From NCBI GenBank assembly GCA_020725585.1, contig DYES01000015.1:1-32514 (forward strand): 32,514 nucleotides of DNA, in the 5' to 3' direction. The notes beneath the pieces are model-generated. The model worked only from the letters and a program-made list of their open reading frames with translations, did not search any database and was not told the origin of the DNA. Every line of letters begins with the position of its first letter. The stretch's first letter is position 1. This stretch comes from Desulfovirgula sp. (GTDB lineage: Bacteria; Bacillota; Desulfotomaculia; Desulfotomaculales; Nap2-2B). The translations under genes and the position numbers were made by a program. Shown here in pieces: positions 16,544 to 26,998 of the stretch.

Positions 16544-18202
16544 TTACCCCAACATTTTATCCAGGGACTCGCCGGGGGGAACCATGGGCAGAACGTTTTC
16601 CTCTCTTTCAATAACGAAGTCGATCATTACCGGCCTGGGCACGGCAAGGGCTTCCTTAAGTGCGGGCGCCACTTCCTCCGGCCTGGCCACCCGCATGCCC
16701 ACGGCCCCGTAAGCCTCCGCCAGCTTAACAAAGTCGGGGTTGCGAAGCTCCGTGTATGAATACCGCCGGTTGTAAAAAAGCTCCTGCCACTGCCGCACCA
16801 TCCCCAGGTAACCGTTGTCCATCACGGCTATCTTCACGGGGAGGTCGTAATTAACCGCCGTAGCCATCTCCTGAATATTCATCTGGATGCTCCCGTCGCC
16901 GGAAATACTGAAAACCACTTCGTCGGGGCAGGCAACCTGCACCCCGATCGCCGCCGGCAAGCCAAAGCCCATGGTGCCCAGGCCGCCCGAGGAAATAAAG
17001 GAACGGGGGCGGGTGAAGGTATAATACTGCGCCGTCCACATCTGGTGCTGGCCTACATCCGTGGCAATTCTGGCCTCTCCTTTGGTGGCCTTATAGATCT
17101 CCCGGATCACCTGCTGGGGTTTCAGGCGGCCATTTTCCTCAAAGGTTAAGGGATATTCCTTCTTCCACATTTGTATTTTTTCCTGCCAGGCCCCGGGTAA
17201 TTTCGCCTTCAGGCGCTCGCACAGAGCGGTCAGGCTTCTTTTTACATCACCCACAATGGGAATGTCAACCCTTACATTCTTTCCAATTTCGGCGGGATCT
17301 ATGTCTATATGTATGACTTTAGCGTTTTTAGCAAAAGAATCCAGCTTCCCCGTAACCCGGTCATCGAAACGGACCCCTACAGCGATCAGTAAGTCGCACT
17401 CGCATACCGCGTAGTTGGCGTATTTGCTCCCGTGCATGCCCAGCATGCCCAGGGATAGCGGGTGATCGCCGGGAAAGCCGCTTAAGCCCATTAAAGTAGT
17501 GGCCACCGGGGCCAAAATTAATTCGGCAAATCTCCGTAATTCGTCGTGCGCCCCGGAATTAACCACTCCCCCACCGGCATAAATAACGGGCCGCTCGGCA
17601 GCCAGGATAACGCGCGCAGCTTCTTCTACCCTGGCCGGTGAAGGGTCCATGACCGGTTTATACCCGGGTAAATTGACCGGGCCGGGATCTTCGTATTCGG
17701 TCAGGCCGGCGGAAACGTCGCGCGGAATGTCCACCAGCACCGGGCCGGGGCGGCCGGTTGTGGCAATATAAAAAGCCTCCCGGATGATGCGGGCAAGATC
17801 CCGGACGTCTTTCACCAGGTAATTATGCTTGGTGACGGGCAAAGTAATCCCGGTAATATCTGCTTCCTGGAAAGAGTCCTTCCCTAATTGCGAAGTAACC
17901 ACCTGGCCGGTGAAGGCGACCAGCGGCACGGAATCCATGTACGCGTTGGTAATCCCCGTGACCAGATTGGTGGCCCCCGGCCCGGACGTGGCGAGACAAA
18001 CGCCGGGACGGCCGGAAGCGCGGGCATATCCGTCCGCGGCGTGGGCAGCGCCCTGCTCGTGCCTGGTTAAGATATGGCGAATTTTGGCGTCGTACAGAGC
18101 GTCGTAAATCGGCAGAACAGCCCCGCCAGGATAACCAAAAATGGTATCCACTCCCTGTTCGATCAAGCTTTCTACAAAGATTTGGGCGCCGGATTTAGGC
18201 AC
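16544..18202 (-). CDS. ilvB: Acetolactate synthase large subunit, first paralogue (W472)
   Basis: Catalytic subunit of acetohydroxyacid synthase. E49 (RHEQG), the motif beginning [11 protein letters not shown] with its MDN end, and W472 in [10 protein letters not shown] are all present, so it should prefer 2-oxobutyrate as second substrate and feed isoleucine. The frame is open to an ATG-like start at 18256 that would overlap ilvD. A GTG at 18202 has GGAGG with 8 nt spacing, yields the normal [13 protein letters not shown] start and 552 residues, and leaves a 46-nt gap after ilvD. It and the second ilvB share long identical blocks and the same length to the C-terminal region, which indicates an in-operon duplication followed by divergence. 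Confidence 0.95.
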   Translation of the reverse strand: MPKSGAQIFVESLIEQGVDTIFGYPGGAVLPIYDALYDAKIRHILTRHEQGAAHAADGYARASGRPGVCLATSGPGATNLVTGITNAYMDSVPLVAFTGQVVTSQLGKDSFQEADITGITLPVTKHNYLVKDVRDLARIIREAFYIATTGRPGPVLVDIPRDVSAGLTEYEDPGPVNLPGYKPVMDPSPARVEEAARVILAAERPVIYAGGGVVNSGAHDELRRFAELILAPVATTLMGLSGFPGDHPLSLGMLGMHGSKYANYAVCECDLLIAVGVRFDDRVTGKLDSFAKNAKVIHIDIDPAEIGKNVRVDIPIVGDVKRSLTALCERLKAKLPGAWQEKIQMWKKEYPLTFEENGRLKPQQVIREIYKATKGEARIATDVGQHQMWTAQYYTFTRPRSFISSGGLGTMGFGLPAAIGVQVACPDEVVFSISGDGSIQMNIQEMATAVNYDLPVKIAVMDNGYLGMVRQWQELFYNRRYSYTELRNPDFVKLAEAYGAVGMRVARPEEVAPALKEALAVPRPVMIDFVIEREENVLPMVPPGESLDKMLG

Positions 18203-18248
18203 GTTGCTCACCTCCAATACTGGTGCAAAAAGTACTAGGCCTCGCCCC

Positions 18249-19907
18249 CTATGCAAACACCGCTCCTGCAGATGCCGAACTAACCAGGCGCGCGTAGCGC
18301 GCCAGGTAGCCCTTCGTAACCCGCGGCGCCGGCGGCCGCCACCCGGCCAGGCGCTCTTTTATTTCTGCCTCCGTTAAAGCCACTGCCAGTTTCTTTCGCG
18401 GAATGTCGATTTCAATAAGATCACCGTCTTTTAAGGCGGCCAGCGGTCCTCCTTCGGCCGCTTCAGGAGAAATGTGGCCGATGCAGGCTCCCCGGGTGGC
18501 TCCGGAAAAACGTCCGTCGGTGAGCAGGGCAACATCTTTATCCAGGCCCATCCCGGCGATCGTCGCCGTAGGGGTAAGCATTTCCCGCATCCCCGGGCCG
18601 CCTTTGGGGCCTTCGTAACGGATGACGACCACGTCTCCTCTTTGAATCTGGCCCCCGATAATGCCCTGCACCGCTTCTTCCTCCGAGTCAAAAACTCTGG
18701 CCGGCCCCCGGTGGACGAGCATTTCACCACTCACTCCCGCTTTTTTCACCACCGCTCCGCCGGGGGCCAAGTTGCCCTGAAGAATGGCAATTCCCCCGTC
18801 GGAGCTGTACGGGTCATCTACGCTGCGGATTACTTCCGGACGAAGCACCTTTTTGTCTTTGATCTGTTCGCCTAGGGTTCTGCCGGCAACCGTTTTGGCC
18901 TCCAAATGCAACAAATTCTTTTTCGCCAGTTCATGCATCACCGCCGGGACCCCGCCCGCTTCGTCCAGGTCCTGCAGATAATGGCCGCCCATCGGGCTCA
19001 ACCGGCAGAGGTTGGGCACCCGGGCGCTGATTTCATTGATTTTCTCCAGATTTATTTCCACGCCCGCCTCCCGGGCAATGGCCAGGAGGTGCAAAACAGT
19101 GTTGGTGGAACAGCCCAGAGCCATATCCACCGCCAGGCCATTTTCAAACGCGTCCGGGGTGAGGATCAGGGAGGGACGTAGATCTTCCCGGACCATCTCG
19201 ACAATGCGCATCCCCGTCAGCTTGGCCAGGCGCCGCCGGGCGGCGGAAACGGCCGGAATCGTGCCGTTGCCCGGCAAAGCCAACCCCAAGGCTTCGGTTA
19301 GACAGTTCATCGAATTGGCGGTGAACATGCCCGCGCAGGAGCCGCAGCCCGGGCAGACGGCCTCCTCCATCGCGGCCAGCTCTTCTCTCGTCATGCGCCC
19401 CGCCCGTACTGCTCCCACGGCTTCAAAAATATTGCTCAGGGAAACGTTTTTCCCTTGAAAGCGCCCGGCCAGCATCGGCCCGCCACTGATGATGATGGCC
19501 GGCAGATCCAGACGGGCCGCCGCCATGAGCATACCCGGAACAATCTTATCACAGGCGGTCACCAGCACAATGGCATCCAGCTGGTGGGCCTCCACCATTA
19601 TTTCCACGGAATCGGCAATCAGCTCCCGGCTGGCCAGGGAATATTTCATCCCGCTGTGGTTCATGGCGATGCCGTCACATACGCCGATGGTCGGAAACTC
19701 TACCGGCGTGCCGCCCGCCATTCGGACGCCCGCCTTCACACAATCAGTGATCTCATTTAGATGCAGATGCCCCGGAATTATTTCGTTAAAAGAATTGGCC
19801 ACTCCAATAAGAGGGCGCTCCAATTCCTGATCCGTGTAGCCCAGCGCCTTTAAAAGCGAGCGGTGCGGGGCTTTCTCCAATTCCCTTTTGATGGCGTCAC
19901 TGCGCAT
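18249..19907 (-). CDS. ilvD: Dihydroxy-acid dehydratase
   Basis: Dehydrates 2,3-dihydroxy-3-methyl(valerate/butyrate) to the 2-oxo acids of isoleucine and valine. Iron-sulfur ligands appear as [11 protein letters not shown] and [19 protein letters not shown]. The C-terminal [15 protein letters not shown] and [10 protein letters not shown] regions, with the catalytic-serine area, are conserved. The frame opens at 19958 with TTG-ATG overlapping the ilvE stop, but the ATG at 19907 gives the strongly conserved family start MRSDAIKRE and about 552 residues. It follows GGGGGAG closely. The upstream ATG remains possible and would add 16 residues. Second gene of the operon. Confidence 0.95.
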   Translation of the reverse strand: MRSDAIKRELEKAPHRSLLKALGYTDQELERPLIGVANSFNEIIPGHLHLNEITDCVKAGVRMAGGTPVEFPTIGVCDGIAMNHSGMKYSLASRELIADSVEIMVEAHQLDAIVLVTACDKIVPGMLMAAARLDLPAIIISGGPMLAGRFQGKNVSLSNIFEAVGAVRAGRMTREELAAMEEAVCPGCGSCAGMFTANSMNCLTEALGLALPGNGTIPAVSAARRRLAKLTGMRIVEMVREDLRPSLILTPDAFENGLAVDMALGCSTNTVLHLLAIAREAGVEINLEKINEISARVPNLCRLSPMGGHYLQDLDEAGGVPAVMHELAKKNLLHLEAKTVAGRTLGEQIKDKKVLRPEVIRSVDDPYSSDGGIAILQGNLAPGGAVVKKAGVSGEMLVHRGPARVFDSEEEAVQGIIGGQIQRGDVVVIRYEGPKGGPGMREMLTPTATIAGMGLDKDVALLTDGRFSGATRGACIGHISPEAAEGGPLAALKDGDLIEIDIPRKKLAVALTEAEIKERLAGWRPPAPRVTKGYLARYARLVSSASAGAVFA

Positions 19908-19954
19908 TTTCTCTCCCCCATTACAATACTTACCCTGTGCTTGGCTCGTTTCCA

Positions 19955-20866
19955 TCAACCTAACCCGCTTGCCGCCCGAGACCCTTCCTCTTGAAAAATC
20001 AGCGGCCCGTCCACCTTGGTCAACTCCCGAAAGGCATGGATCAGTTCCCAGGTCATCCTGCCGGGGCGCCCATCGCCAATTGTCCGGCCGTCAAGTTTTA
20101 CAGCGGGGATAATCTCGGCGGCCGTTCCCGTCAAGAAACATTCGTCCGCATTATAAATATCGTAGCGGGTAAAAAGTTTTTCCACCACCCTGATCCCTTT
20201 CTGGCCGGCGATCTCGATCACGGTGTTGCGCGTAATTCCCTCCAGTATTCCGGCCGAAGGGGGCGGGGTAATCAAGACCTTATTCTTGACGATAAAGATA
20301 TTGTCACCCGTGGCTTCCGCCACGTAGCCCTCCTGGTTCAACATAACGGCTTCCGGCACCCCCGCCAGGTTCGCTTCAATCCGGGCGCAAACATTATTCA
20401 GGTAGTTAAGAGACTTCACCCGCGGGTTGCAGGCCTCAGGAAGATTGCGCCGCGTAGCCACAGTAACCATCTCCAGGCCTTTTTTGTATAATTCCTCAGG
20501 ATAAAGCTGGATGGAAGCCGCTATGCAAAAGATGGTCGGCTTCGGGCATTTGCGCGGGTCCAGCCCCAAGTCTCCCACACCCCGGGTCACCACCAGGCGG
20601 ATGTACCCGTCCCGCACGTTGCTTCGCCGGCAGGTTTCCAGGACAACTCCTTCCATTTCCTCCTTGCTCAAAGGTATCTTCAGGTCAATGGCGTGCGCCG
20701 AATAATAAAGGCGGTCAATATGCTCTTTTAGTTTAAAAACCCTGTTATGGTAGGCGCGAATACCCTCAAATACTCCGTCCCCATACAACAGGCCGTGGTC
20801 AAAGACCGAGACTACCGCCTCTTTTTCCGGAACAAACTTCCCATTTAAATAAATAACCAGGTCCAC
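19955..20866 (-). CDS. ilvE: Branched-chain amino acid aminotransferase
   Basis: PLP fold-type IV transaminase performing the last step of isoleucine, valine and leucine synthesis. It shows [34 protein letters not shown] at the N-terminus (given here by its ends, [19 protein letters not shown] being the family hallmark), the catalytic lysine in [10 protein letters not shown], '[12 protein letters not shown]', and [11 protein letters not shown]. The frame opens with GTG at 20875. The second GTG at 20866 lies 8 nt after GAGGGG and gives 303 residues, so it is preferred. First gene of the operon, directly behind the T-box terminator, and therefore the first target of its control. Confidence 0.94.
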   Translation of the reverse strand: MDLVIYLNGKFVPEKEAVVSVFDHGLLYGDGVFEGIRAYHNRVFKLKEHIDRLYYSAHAIDLKIPLSKEEMEGVVLETCRRSNVRDGYIRLVVTRGVGDLGLDPRKCPKPTIFCIAASIQLYPEELYKKGLEMVTVATRRNLPEACNPRVKSLNYLNNVCARIEANLAGVPEAVMLNQEGYVAEATGDNIFIVKNKVLITPPPSAGILEGITRNTVIEIAGQKGIRVVEKLFTRYDIYNADECFLTGTAAEIIPAVKLDGRTIGDGRPGRMTWELIHAFRELTKVDGPLIFQEEGSRAASGLG

Positions 20867-20947
20867 CGAACACACCCCTCAAATACAAAATTTTAAAATA
20901 TTAAGCCTAAAAATATGATTCGAATAACAAATAAATGGACGAGATAT

Positions 20948-20999
20948 AAAAAAGCCTCTCACCCCCAGCAACTTACCAACAACTGCCAGGGACGAGAGG
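20948..20999 (-). terminator. T-box-controlled intrinsic terminator
   Basis: CCTCTCGTCCC at the 5' side pairs with GGGGGTGAGAGG at the 3' side through G-U pairs, followed by C and six T. The 5' arm includes the CGTCCCT segment that pairs with the T-box in the alternative antiterminator, so the two structures exclude each other. About 80 nt separate it from the ilvE start. Confidence 0.9.
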
Positions 21000-21254
21000 T
21001 AAATCGCTTCCCGCGGTACCACCCTGCTTGCCTTTACCTCGCGATAAAGGCCACTTCTGTGTCTTTGTCTAAAGACACCGCCTTGATAACGGGTTGGCTC
21101 CCGACCCGGCTTAATCAGCAAACTGCCTTTCTGCCGGCAGTTCCGGGGCGATCCATTTCACCTGGCCCGGCGCCGGTTTTCAGCTCCCCCGGCTCTCTGT
21201 AGCCGTCTACCCAGGTTACTTCCTCCCCTTCATCACTTTTGCCCGATAAACTTG
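20948..21254 (-). promoter_or_regulatory. T-box riboswitch leader of the ilv-leu-cimA operon
   Basis: The T-box AGGGTGGTACCGCGG lies at 21011-21025, followed by the terminator. Stem I is seen as ACCTGG/CCAGGT with AGTA opposite GAA (loop E) and a GAGAGCCGGGGGAG apical part. AACTGCC/GGCAGTT, GTGTCTT/AAGACAC and GCCTTTA/TAAAGGC form the middle stems. Uncharged cognate tRNA should stabilise the antiterminator and switch the operon on. The specifier loop reads GAAATGGATCG. At the usual offset (as I recall for glyQS: GAA, one base, codon) the codon is TGG (Trp), with ATC (Ile) next to it. The variable T-box base is U, which pairs with A73 as in tRNA-Ile, Leu and Val but not tRNA-Trp (G73). Isoleucine control by ATC is the sensible reading but is not proven. 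Confidence 0.93.
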
Positions 21255-21260
21255 CTTTCC

Positions 21261-21290
21261 AGTATACTAAAGATGACGAAACGCTGTCAA
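21261..21290 (-). promoter_or_regulatory. Promoter of the ilv-leu-cimA-cdaA operon
   Basis: A perfect -35 TTGACA (21285-21290) and -10 TATACT (21261-21266) are separated by 18 bp, with the start expected near 21254 at the head of the T-box leader. The preceding gene ends at 21329 without a clear terminator, so some read-through into the leader is possible. Confidence 0.85.
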
Positions 21291-21328
21291 GATTTTTTTG
21301 GAGGCAACCTTAAGGCAGTCCAATGCAT

Positions 21329-22507
21329 TCAGATAATTCCCTCCCTGCGCAAAGCAGCGAGCTCCTCTTTTGAATAGCCCAGCTTCGTTAAAATTTCTTC
21401 TGTATGTTCGCCTAAATCCGGCGGAACCTGCCTGGCCCGGGCCGGAGTAGCGGATAATTTGATGGGAAAGCCCAGCTGCTTTATCTTTCCCAGGCGGGGG
21501 TGCTCCATCTCAAACACCATTTGCCGGTGGAGAACGTGGGGGTCGCCAAAAACTTCGGCGAGGTTGTACACCGGCCCGCCGCAGGTATCGATCCTTTGGA
21601 AAATCGCTACCCACTCGTCGCGGTCGCGCAAAAGGAACTGTTCACGCAAGAAGGCACGCAATTCCTCCTGTTTTTCATCAACAAACTGCCATTTGATGTA
21701 TTCTTCTTTGTTCAGGTACCGGCACAGCTTCTCCCAGAAATGCGGCTCTAAGGCGCCCAGGCTGATGAAGCCCCCGTCTTTTGTCTGGTACACCTCATAA
21801 CAGGCGTACCTTCCTGCCAGCCTGGTTTCGCCCAGGCCCGGAACGGCTCCGTCTACAAAAAAGCCTCCTGCTATCGTGGGGAGCCAGGAAATTACGCCGT
21901 CGAGCATGGCAATATCCACGAACTGGCCCTTTCCGGTATGCCGCCTGGCCATCAAAGCCAAAAGGACGCCGATCGCCGCCATCAGGGCGCCCCCGCCGAT
22001 GTCCGCGATCTGCACGCCCGGCACCACGGGCGTTCCCCTGGCCCTCCCCGTAATCCCCAGCACGCCGGCGTAGCCGATGTAATTAATATCGTGACCCGGC
22101 CGGTCGGCATACGGCCCGTCCTGGCCATAACCCGAGACGGAGCAATAAACGACCCGCGGGTTGATCTCCTGCACGGTTTCGTAATCAATGCCCAATTTTT
22201 TGGCCACGCCGGGCCTAAAACCCTCTAAAATCACATCCGCCTCTTGGGCCAGCCGGTAAAAAATTTCTCTCCCTTTTTCCGTTCTTAAATTGAGAGTGAG
22301 GCTTTTTTTATTCCGGTTAAGCAAAAGAAAAATACCGCTGGTATCTTTTACTAACGGCGGATACCAACGGATATAATCTCCCTGGCCGGGCTGTTCAATT
22401 TTAATCACTTCTGCCCCGAAATCGGCCAGAAGCAAAGAACAAAACGGGCCGGGCAAAAGCCGGGTCAGGTCCAGCACTTTTATTCCTCCCAGGGGCATGT
22501 TCAGCAT
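21329..22507 (-). CDS. Alpha-methylacyl-CoA racemase-like protein (family III CoA-transferase fold)
   Basis: A 392-residue CaiB/BaiF-superfamily protein with the N-terminal 'LDLTRLLPGPFCSLLLADFGAEVIKIE' block (CoA-binding) and the central acyl-CoA domain. It carries RPGHDINYIGYAG (H139), QIADIGGG (D169) and GALEPHFW (E254). In mycobacterial and human alpha-methylacyl-CoA racemases the catalytic His-Asp pair and an essential Glu sit in just these motifs, whereas family III CoA-transferases use the Asp but lack the His motif. The likely function is therefore epimerisation of a 2-methylacyl-CoA rather than CoA transfer; this is inferred from residues. Its ATG overlaps the argH stop by one base (TAATG), with AAGGGTGA before it. 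A role beside argininosuccinate lyase is not obvious. Confidence 0.8.
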   Translation of the reverse strand: MLNMPLGGIKVLDLTRLLPGPFCSLLLADFGAEVIKIEQPGQGDYIRWYPPLVKDTSGIFLLLNRNKKSLTLNLRTEKGREIFYRLAQEADVILEGFRPGVAKKLGIDYETVQEINPRVVYCSVSGYGQDGPYADRPGHDINYIGYAGVLGITGRARGTPVVPGVQIADIGGGALMAAIGVLLALMARRHTGKGQFVDIAMLDGVISWLPTIAGGFFVDGAVPGLGETRLAGRYACYEVYQTKDGGFISLGALEPHFWEKLCRYLNKEEYIKWQFVDEKQEELRAFLREQFLLRDRDEWVAIFQRIDTCGGPVYNLAEVFGDPHVLHRQMVFEMEHPRLGKIKQLGFPIKLSATPARARQVPPDLGEHTEEILTKLGYSKEELAALRREGII

Positions 22508-23889
22508 TATTTCACCCTTTCTATTTTTTCTCTGGCGCGGGCAATGGCCGCCCTTACTTCGTCCGGGGAGGGCCCGCCCAGGGCCCGGCGCGCCCTTACG
22601 CAGCGCTCAATGTTGATAAATTGGTAAACGTCCTCTTTAATTGCCGGGGAGAATTTTTGATATTCCTCCAGGGTCAGCTCCTCTAATGTTTTGTTCTCTT
22701 GCAGGCAGTAATAAACAATCTCACCGACAACCCGGTGGGCGTCGCGGAAAGGAACGCCTTTGCCGGTGAGGTAATCGGCCAGATCGGTGGCGTTGGTAAA
22801 GCTTTCCCTGGCAGCCCGGGCCATTTTCGCCGTGTTTACCTGCAGGGTGGCCAGCAGAGGCTTAAAAATGAGCAGGCATTTCTTGACGGTGTCCACCGCA
22901 TCGAAAAGCGCTTCCTTATCCTCCTGAAGATCCTTGTTGTAAGCCAGAGGCAAGCCCTTGAGCACGGTGAGCAGGGTAAACAAATCCCCAAAAACGCGCC
23001 CCGCCTTCCCGCGGATCAGCTCGGCCACATCGGGGTTTTTCTTCTGGGGCATCATGCTGCTGCCCGTGCTGTAGGCGTCGTCCAACTCAAGAAAACCGAA
23101 CTCTGCGCTCGACCAAAGGACTATTTCCTCGCCGAAACGGCTTAAATGCACCATTACTAAAGCCGCGGCGGCGAGAAATTCCACCACGAAATCACGATCA
23201 CTCACGGCATCCAGGCTGTTTTCCGCAACCGCCGAAAACCCCAGTTCCTGCGCCACGCAATGCGGATCGATGGGCAAAGTGGTGCCGGCCAGGGCTCCGG
23301 CGCCCAACGGCAAGACGTCCGTGCGCCGGTAGCAGTCCCGTAATCTTTCCATGTCCCGGCTGAACATCTGAACGTAGGCCAGCAGGTGGTGGGCAAACGT
23401 AACCGGCTGGGCGCGCTGCAGGTGGGTATAGCCGGGCATAATGGTGGTCAGGTGCTTTTCGGCCAGGTCCAGCAAGGCAACCTGCAATTCTTTAAACAGC
23501 CCGAGCAACTCATTGATCTCTTCTTTTAAGTACAGGCGCATATCCAGAGCCACCTGGTCATTGCGGCTCCTGGCCGTATGCAGCTTTTTCCCCGCTTCGC
23601 CTATCTTCGCGATTAAAAGCTGCTCTACATTCATATGGATGTCTTCGGCCTCTTTGGAAAACTCTACCCGGCCGCTTTCGATGTCGGCAAGGACTTCTTC
23701 CAGACCGCTGATAATCAGCCGGGTTTCTTCCGGGGTGAGGATGCCCTGCCGGCCAAGCATGCGGGCGTGCGCGATGCTGCCCTGGATATCCTGGCGGTAA
23801 AGCCGGCAATCAAAGGAAATGGAAGAATGGAAGTCATCCACCAGCCGGTCCGTTTCTTTCTGAAAACGGCCGCTCCAAAGTTTTTTCAC
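22507..23889 (-). CDS. argH: Argininosuccinate lyase
   Basis: Cleaves argininosuccinate to arginine and fumarate, the last step of arginine synthesis; 460 residues, normal length. It has the N-terminal [37 protein letters not shown] and [18 protein letters not shown] with its catalytic histidine, and the fumarase-superfamily signature [12 protein letters not shown] with the catalytic serine. The start is GTG behind AGGTGA (6 nt spacing). The partner argG is not in the window. The 130 bp to sigA holds the sigA terminator and no clear sigma-A promoter, so argH regulation cannot be read here. Confidence 0.97.
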   Translation of the reverse strand: MKKLWSGRFQKETDRLVDDFHSSISFDCRLYRQDIQGSIAHARMLGRQGILTPEETRLIISGLEEVLADIESGRVEFSKEAEDIHMNVEQLLIAKIGEAGKKLHTARSRNDQVALDMRLYLKEEINELLGLFKELQVALLDLAEKHLTTIMPGYTHLQRAQPVTFAHHLLAYVQMFSRDMERLRDCYRRTDVLPLGAGALAGTTLPIDPHCVAQELGFSAVAENSLDAVSDRDFVVEFLAAAALVMVHLSRFGEEIVLWSSAEFGFLELDDAYSTGSSMMPQKKNPDVAELIRGKAGRVFGDLFTLLTVLKGLPLAYNKDLQEDKEALFDAVDTVKKCLLIFKPLLATLQVNTAKMARAARESFTNATDLADYLTGKGVPFRDAHRVVGEIVYYCLQENKTLEELTLEEYQKFSPAIKEDVYQFINIERCVRARRALGGPSPDEVRAAIARAREKIERVK

Positions 23890-23984
23890 TTTCTCTCACC
23901 TGACACGAGTTTTTATTAAAATACCTTAAGCAACCAACCAGTTTGTCCCTATTTTACTTACTCCCAGGAAATTCAGCAACCCGG

Positions 23985-24013
23985 AAATAAAAAGCTCCAG
24001 GTTTTTCACCCGG
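23985..24013 (-). terminator. Terminator after sigA
   Basis: CCGGGT-GAAAA-ACCTGG (24013-23997) forms a 6-bp stem with one G-U pair, followed after AGC by TTTTTATTT. It is short but correctly placed just after the sigA stop and before argH. Confidence 0.55.
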
Positions 24014-24019
24014 AACATT

Positions 24020-25114
24020 TTAATCGAGATAATCTTTCAATTTTTTGCTCCGGCTTGGGTGGCGAAGCTTGCGCAGCGTCTTGGCTTCGATCTGTCTTAT
24101 TCGTTCCCTGGTCACTCCAAACCGCTGGCCAACCTCTTCTAAGGTGCGCGCCCGGCCGTCATCCAAGCCGAAGCGCAGGCGCAGCACCTTTTGTTCCCGG
24201 TCGGTCAAGGTGGTCAACACTTCGTCCAGCTGCTCGCGCAGCATGGTAAAAGACGCTTCCTCCGCAGGGGCCCGCGCCTCCTGATCCTCGATAAAGTCCC
24301 CCAAGTGCGAATCTTCTTCTTCTCCAATGGGAGTTTCCAAAGATACGGGCTCTTGGGCAATTTTTAAAATATCCCGCACTTTTTCTTCAGAGATGTTCAT
24401 CTCTTTAGCGATTTCTTCCGGCGTGGGCTCTCTGCCCAGCTCCTGGAGCAGCTGGCGCGAAACGCGGATCAATTTATTGATGGTTTCCACCATGTGGACA
24501 GGAATCCGGATCGTCCTGGCCTGATCCGCAATGGCACGGGTAATCGCCTGGCGAATCCACCAGGTGGCGTAGGTGCTGAACTTATAGCCCTTCCGGTAGT
24601 CAAACTTTTCCACCGCCTTAATCAGACCCAGGTTGCCCTCCTGAATCAAGTCCAGGAAAAGCATGCCCCGCCCCACATAGCGTTTGGCAATACTGACGAC
24701 CAGGCGTAAATTAGCTTCCGCCAGCCGCCTTTTGGCCTCTTCATCCCCCTGTTCAATGCGCTTGGCAAGTTCAATTTCTTCTTCCGGGGTCAGCAGGGGA
24801 ACTCTCCCGATTTCTTTTAAGTACATGCGCACCGGATCATCTATGCTAACTCCTTCCGGCAGGCTGAGATCGACATCCACCTCTTCAGACGGGCCATCCT
24901 CCAAAGAAGCGCCTTCTAGAGGCTCTAAATCGGGAGTCTCGGGAACCACTTCGATTCCCATACCGGACAGCTTCTCGTAAATATCGTCAATCTGCTCGGG
25001 CGTCAAGTCGATACCCTGCAAACCATCCATTATTTCGGTATAGGTAAGCGTTCCCCTTTTTTTCCCTTTTTCAATTAATTCTTTAATGCCGTCAGCCTTG
25101 ATTTCTTCGCTCAT
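24020..25114 (-). CDS. sigA: RNA polymerase primary sigma factor SigA (RpoD)
   Basis: Housekeeping sigma factor of 364 residues, the compact Firmicutes size. The N-terminal region 1.1 is acidic. Region 1.2 reads [22 protein letters not shown], region 2 includes [19 protein letters not shown] (-10 recognition and melting), region 3 [15 protein letters not shown], and region 4.2 [21 protein letters not shown] (-35 recognition). Its ATG overlaps the dnaG stop by 4 nt (ATGA), so it is coupled to primase as in many Firmicutes. The -10 and -35 boxes found in this window are those this factor recognises. Confidence 0.98.
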   Translation of the reverse strand: MSEEIKADGIKELIEKGKKRGTLTYTEIMDGLQGIDLTPEQIDDIYEKLSGMGIEVVPETPDLEPLEGASLEDGPSEEVDVDLSLPEGVSIDDPVRMYLKEIGRVPLLTPEEEIELAKRIEQGDEEAKRRLAEANLRLVVSIAKRYVGRGMLFLDLIQEGNLGLIKAVEKFDYRKGYKFSTYATWWIRQAITRAIADQARTIRIPVHMVETINKLIRVSRQLLQELGREPTPEEIAKEMNISEEKVRDILKIAQEPVSLETPIGEEEDSHLGDFIEDQEARAPAEEASFTMLREQLDEVLTTLTDREQKVLRLRFGLDDGRARTLEEVGQRFGVTRERIRQIEAKTLRKLRHPSRSKKLKDYLD

Positions 25115-26913
25115 ATGGATAACTCTTTCCCCCCTTCGGCAGCGCAGCCAGCTTCTCTTTTCGGCCAGCTTAAAAGCTGCTCCAGCTCTTTTAACAAAAA
25201 GTTGACGCGCTCCAAATCGCGGTTCTTTTCCGCTCGGGCCAATTCCTGCAAAAGACGGTCTTTTTGGAGCATGCGGTCGTTGGCTTTGATGGTTTTAATC
25301 AAATCCCTCAATACTTCGCTGGAATCACCCAGCGGAGGTCTTTCGATCAAGAGGCGGCTGATCACGATACGCTCTTGGTCCGGCAATTCATCCATCCAAT
25401 CCGCCGGCCCCTGTTTTTCACTTTGCTGTTGCATTAGTTTAAAAATCCTTTTAAAAAGAGGATTTTCAATAAACTGGGCACCTAATTCCTTTTCCACCAC
25501 CGGCAGATAGCCCGGGTTTTGTAAAATCAGGCGCAATATTTCTTGCTCGGCAATTTTTTTTGCATCTGTTATTATATTATGCGTTTTATTAGCAATTTTA
25601 TCCGAAATTGGCCATTTTTTTCGCTGTTCAACCTGATAACGCCTTAATTCACTTTTGACAACTTCCCAGCTCAAGCCGAGCCGGGCGGCAATCAGTTTTA
25701 CGCTTTCTTCCTGCTCTACGGGGCTGGTCATCCCGGCAACGCCGGGAATAACCTGCTGCAAAATCTTTTTCTTATCGCCGGTAACCCGGCTGGCCTGCTC
25801 AATTTTATATTCCAAAAAGGTGGGGGCGTTTTTAACCAGGGAATCCCACGCCTGGCGGCCATGGCTGCGGATATACTCGTCGGGGTCTTTGCCCTGCGGA
25901 ACGCTCACCACGCGGATGCTAAAGCCCAATTCGCAAAGGATGTCCAGGCTGCGTAAAGCGGCGGCCACCCCCGCCGCGTCCGCGTCGTAGGCAATCACCG
26001 CTTCCGTGGTATACCGCAGAAGCAGCCTGCCCTGCTCCACCGTTAAACTGGTGCCCATAGAAGCAACCGCGTTGTTGACGCCCGCCTGATGAGCGCTCAG
26101 GACATCCATGTAGCCTTCCACGATAATGGCGAAACCCTGCTCTCTAATGGCCGGGCGGGCCAGATCCAGGCCGTATAACAGATGCCTTTTATTAAACACG
26201 GCGGTTTCCGGGCTGTTCAGGTATTTTGGCTCATCTTCCTCCCTTAGTGCCCGGCCCCCGAAGCCGACCACTTTACCCTGAGGGTTATGAATGGGAAAGA
26301 TGATCCGGTGGCGAAAGCGATCAAAAACCTTGCCGCGTTCACTGGCAACGGCCAAGCCCGCTGCCACTATTTCCTCAAGAGCGTAATTATGCCCTTTCAG
26401 ATACTTAATTAAACTGTCCCACCCCGCCGGGGCGTACCCCAGTTGAAAGCGGAGAATAATATCCTTATGCAAGCCTCGCCTGGCCAGGTACTCCCTGGCC
26501 AGGGCGCCTTCGGCCCGGTTGTGCAAAAACTGCCTGTAAAAATCCCTGGCCAGGGCGTTCATTTCCCAGAGGCGGCTTTCCATTCCGGCCTTCTTTTGCT
26601 CGTCGGCGCCTCGTGAAACGGGAATAACCACCCCTGTCCGGGCTGCAAGCTGCCGGACCGCCTCCGGAAAGGTGAGATTTTCCATAGCCATCAGGAAATG
26701 AAAAACGTTTCCCCCCACACCGCAACCAAAGCAATGGAAAATCTGTTTTTCCCTGCTCACTGTAAAGGAGGGGGTTTTTTCCTGGTGAAAAGGGCACAGG
26801 GCCACAAAATCCTTGCCTTTTTTCGTCAGGCGCAGGTATTCTCCCGCCACTTCCACCAGATCAACTTGCCCGCGAATAGTTTCAATTAACTCCCGGGGAA
26901 TGAAAGCTCCCAC
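25111..26913 (-). CDS. dnaG: DNA primase
   Basis: Makes RNA primers at the replication fork. It has the CHC2 zinc finger ([11 protein letters not shown] then [10 protein letters not shown]) at about residues 41-66, the RNA-polymerase basic domain, and the Toprim domain with [13 protein letters not shown] and the acidic metal residues of AYDADAAG. The C-terminal helicase-binding region (from about 430) is diverged as usual. It begins with GTG, AAGGTGA being 7 nt upstream. The length of 600 residues is normal. It overlaps sigA by 4 nt and has a promoter in the 85-bp gap to dgt. Confidence 0.97.
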   Translation of the reverse strand: MGAFIPRELIETIRGQVDLVEVAGEYLRLTKKGKDFVALCPFHQEKTPSFTVSREKQIFHCFGCGVGGNVFHFLMAMENLTFPEAVRQLAARTGVVIPVSRGADEQKKAGMESRLWEMNALARDFYRQFLHNRAEGALAREYLARRGLHKDIILRFQLGYAPAGWDSLIKYLKGHNYALEEIVAAGLAVASERGKVFDRFRHRIIFPIHNPQGKVVGFGGRALREEDEPKYLNSPETAVFNKRHLLYGLDLARPAIREQGFAIIVEGYMDVLSAHQAGVNNAVASMGTSLTVEQGRLLLRYTTEAVIAYDADAAGVAAALRSLDILCELGFSIRVVSVPQGKDPDEYIRSHGRQAWDSLVKNAPTFLEYKIEQASRVTGDKKKILQQVIPGVAGMTSPVEQEESVKLIAARLGLSWEVVKSELRRYQVEQRKKWPISDKIANKTHNIITDAKKIAEQEILRLILQNPGYLPVVEKELGAQFIENPLFKRIFKLMQQQSEKQGPADWMDELPDQERIVISRLLIERPPLGDSSEVLRDLIKTIKANDRMLQKDRLLQELARAEKNRDLERVNFLLKELEQLLSWPKREAGCAAEGGKELSI

Positions 26914-26946
26914 TTCAAAATCACCTTTTTTCAGTTATTCGCTATG

Positions 26947-26974
26947 ACTATAAATTTTCCTCTCACCATGTCGA
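26947..26974 (-). promoter_or_regulatory. Likely promoter of dnaG-sigA
   Basis: TCGACA (26969-26974) and TATAGT (26947-26952) are separated by 16 bp. The start would lie about 25-30 nt before the dnaG GTG. The -35 box falls in a TGTCGACA palindrome. No terminator for dgt is evident in the same gap, so dgt read-through is also possible. Confidence 0.5.
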
Positions 26975-26998
26975 CATTTTTTATTGCGCCGCCCCTCC

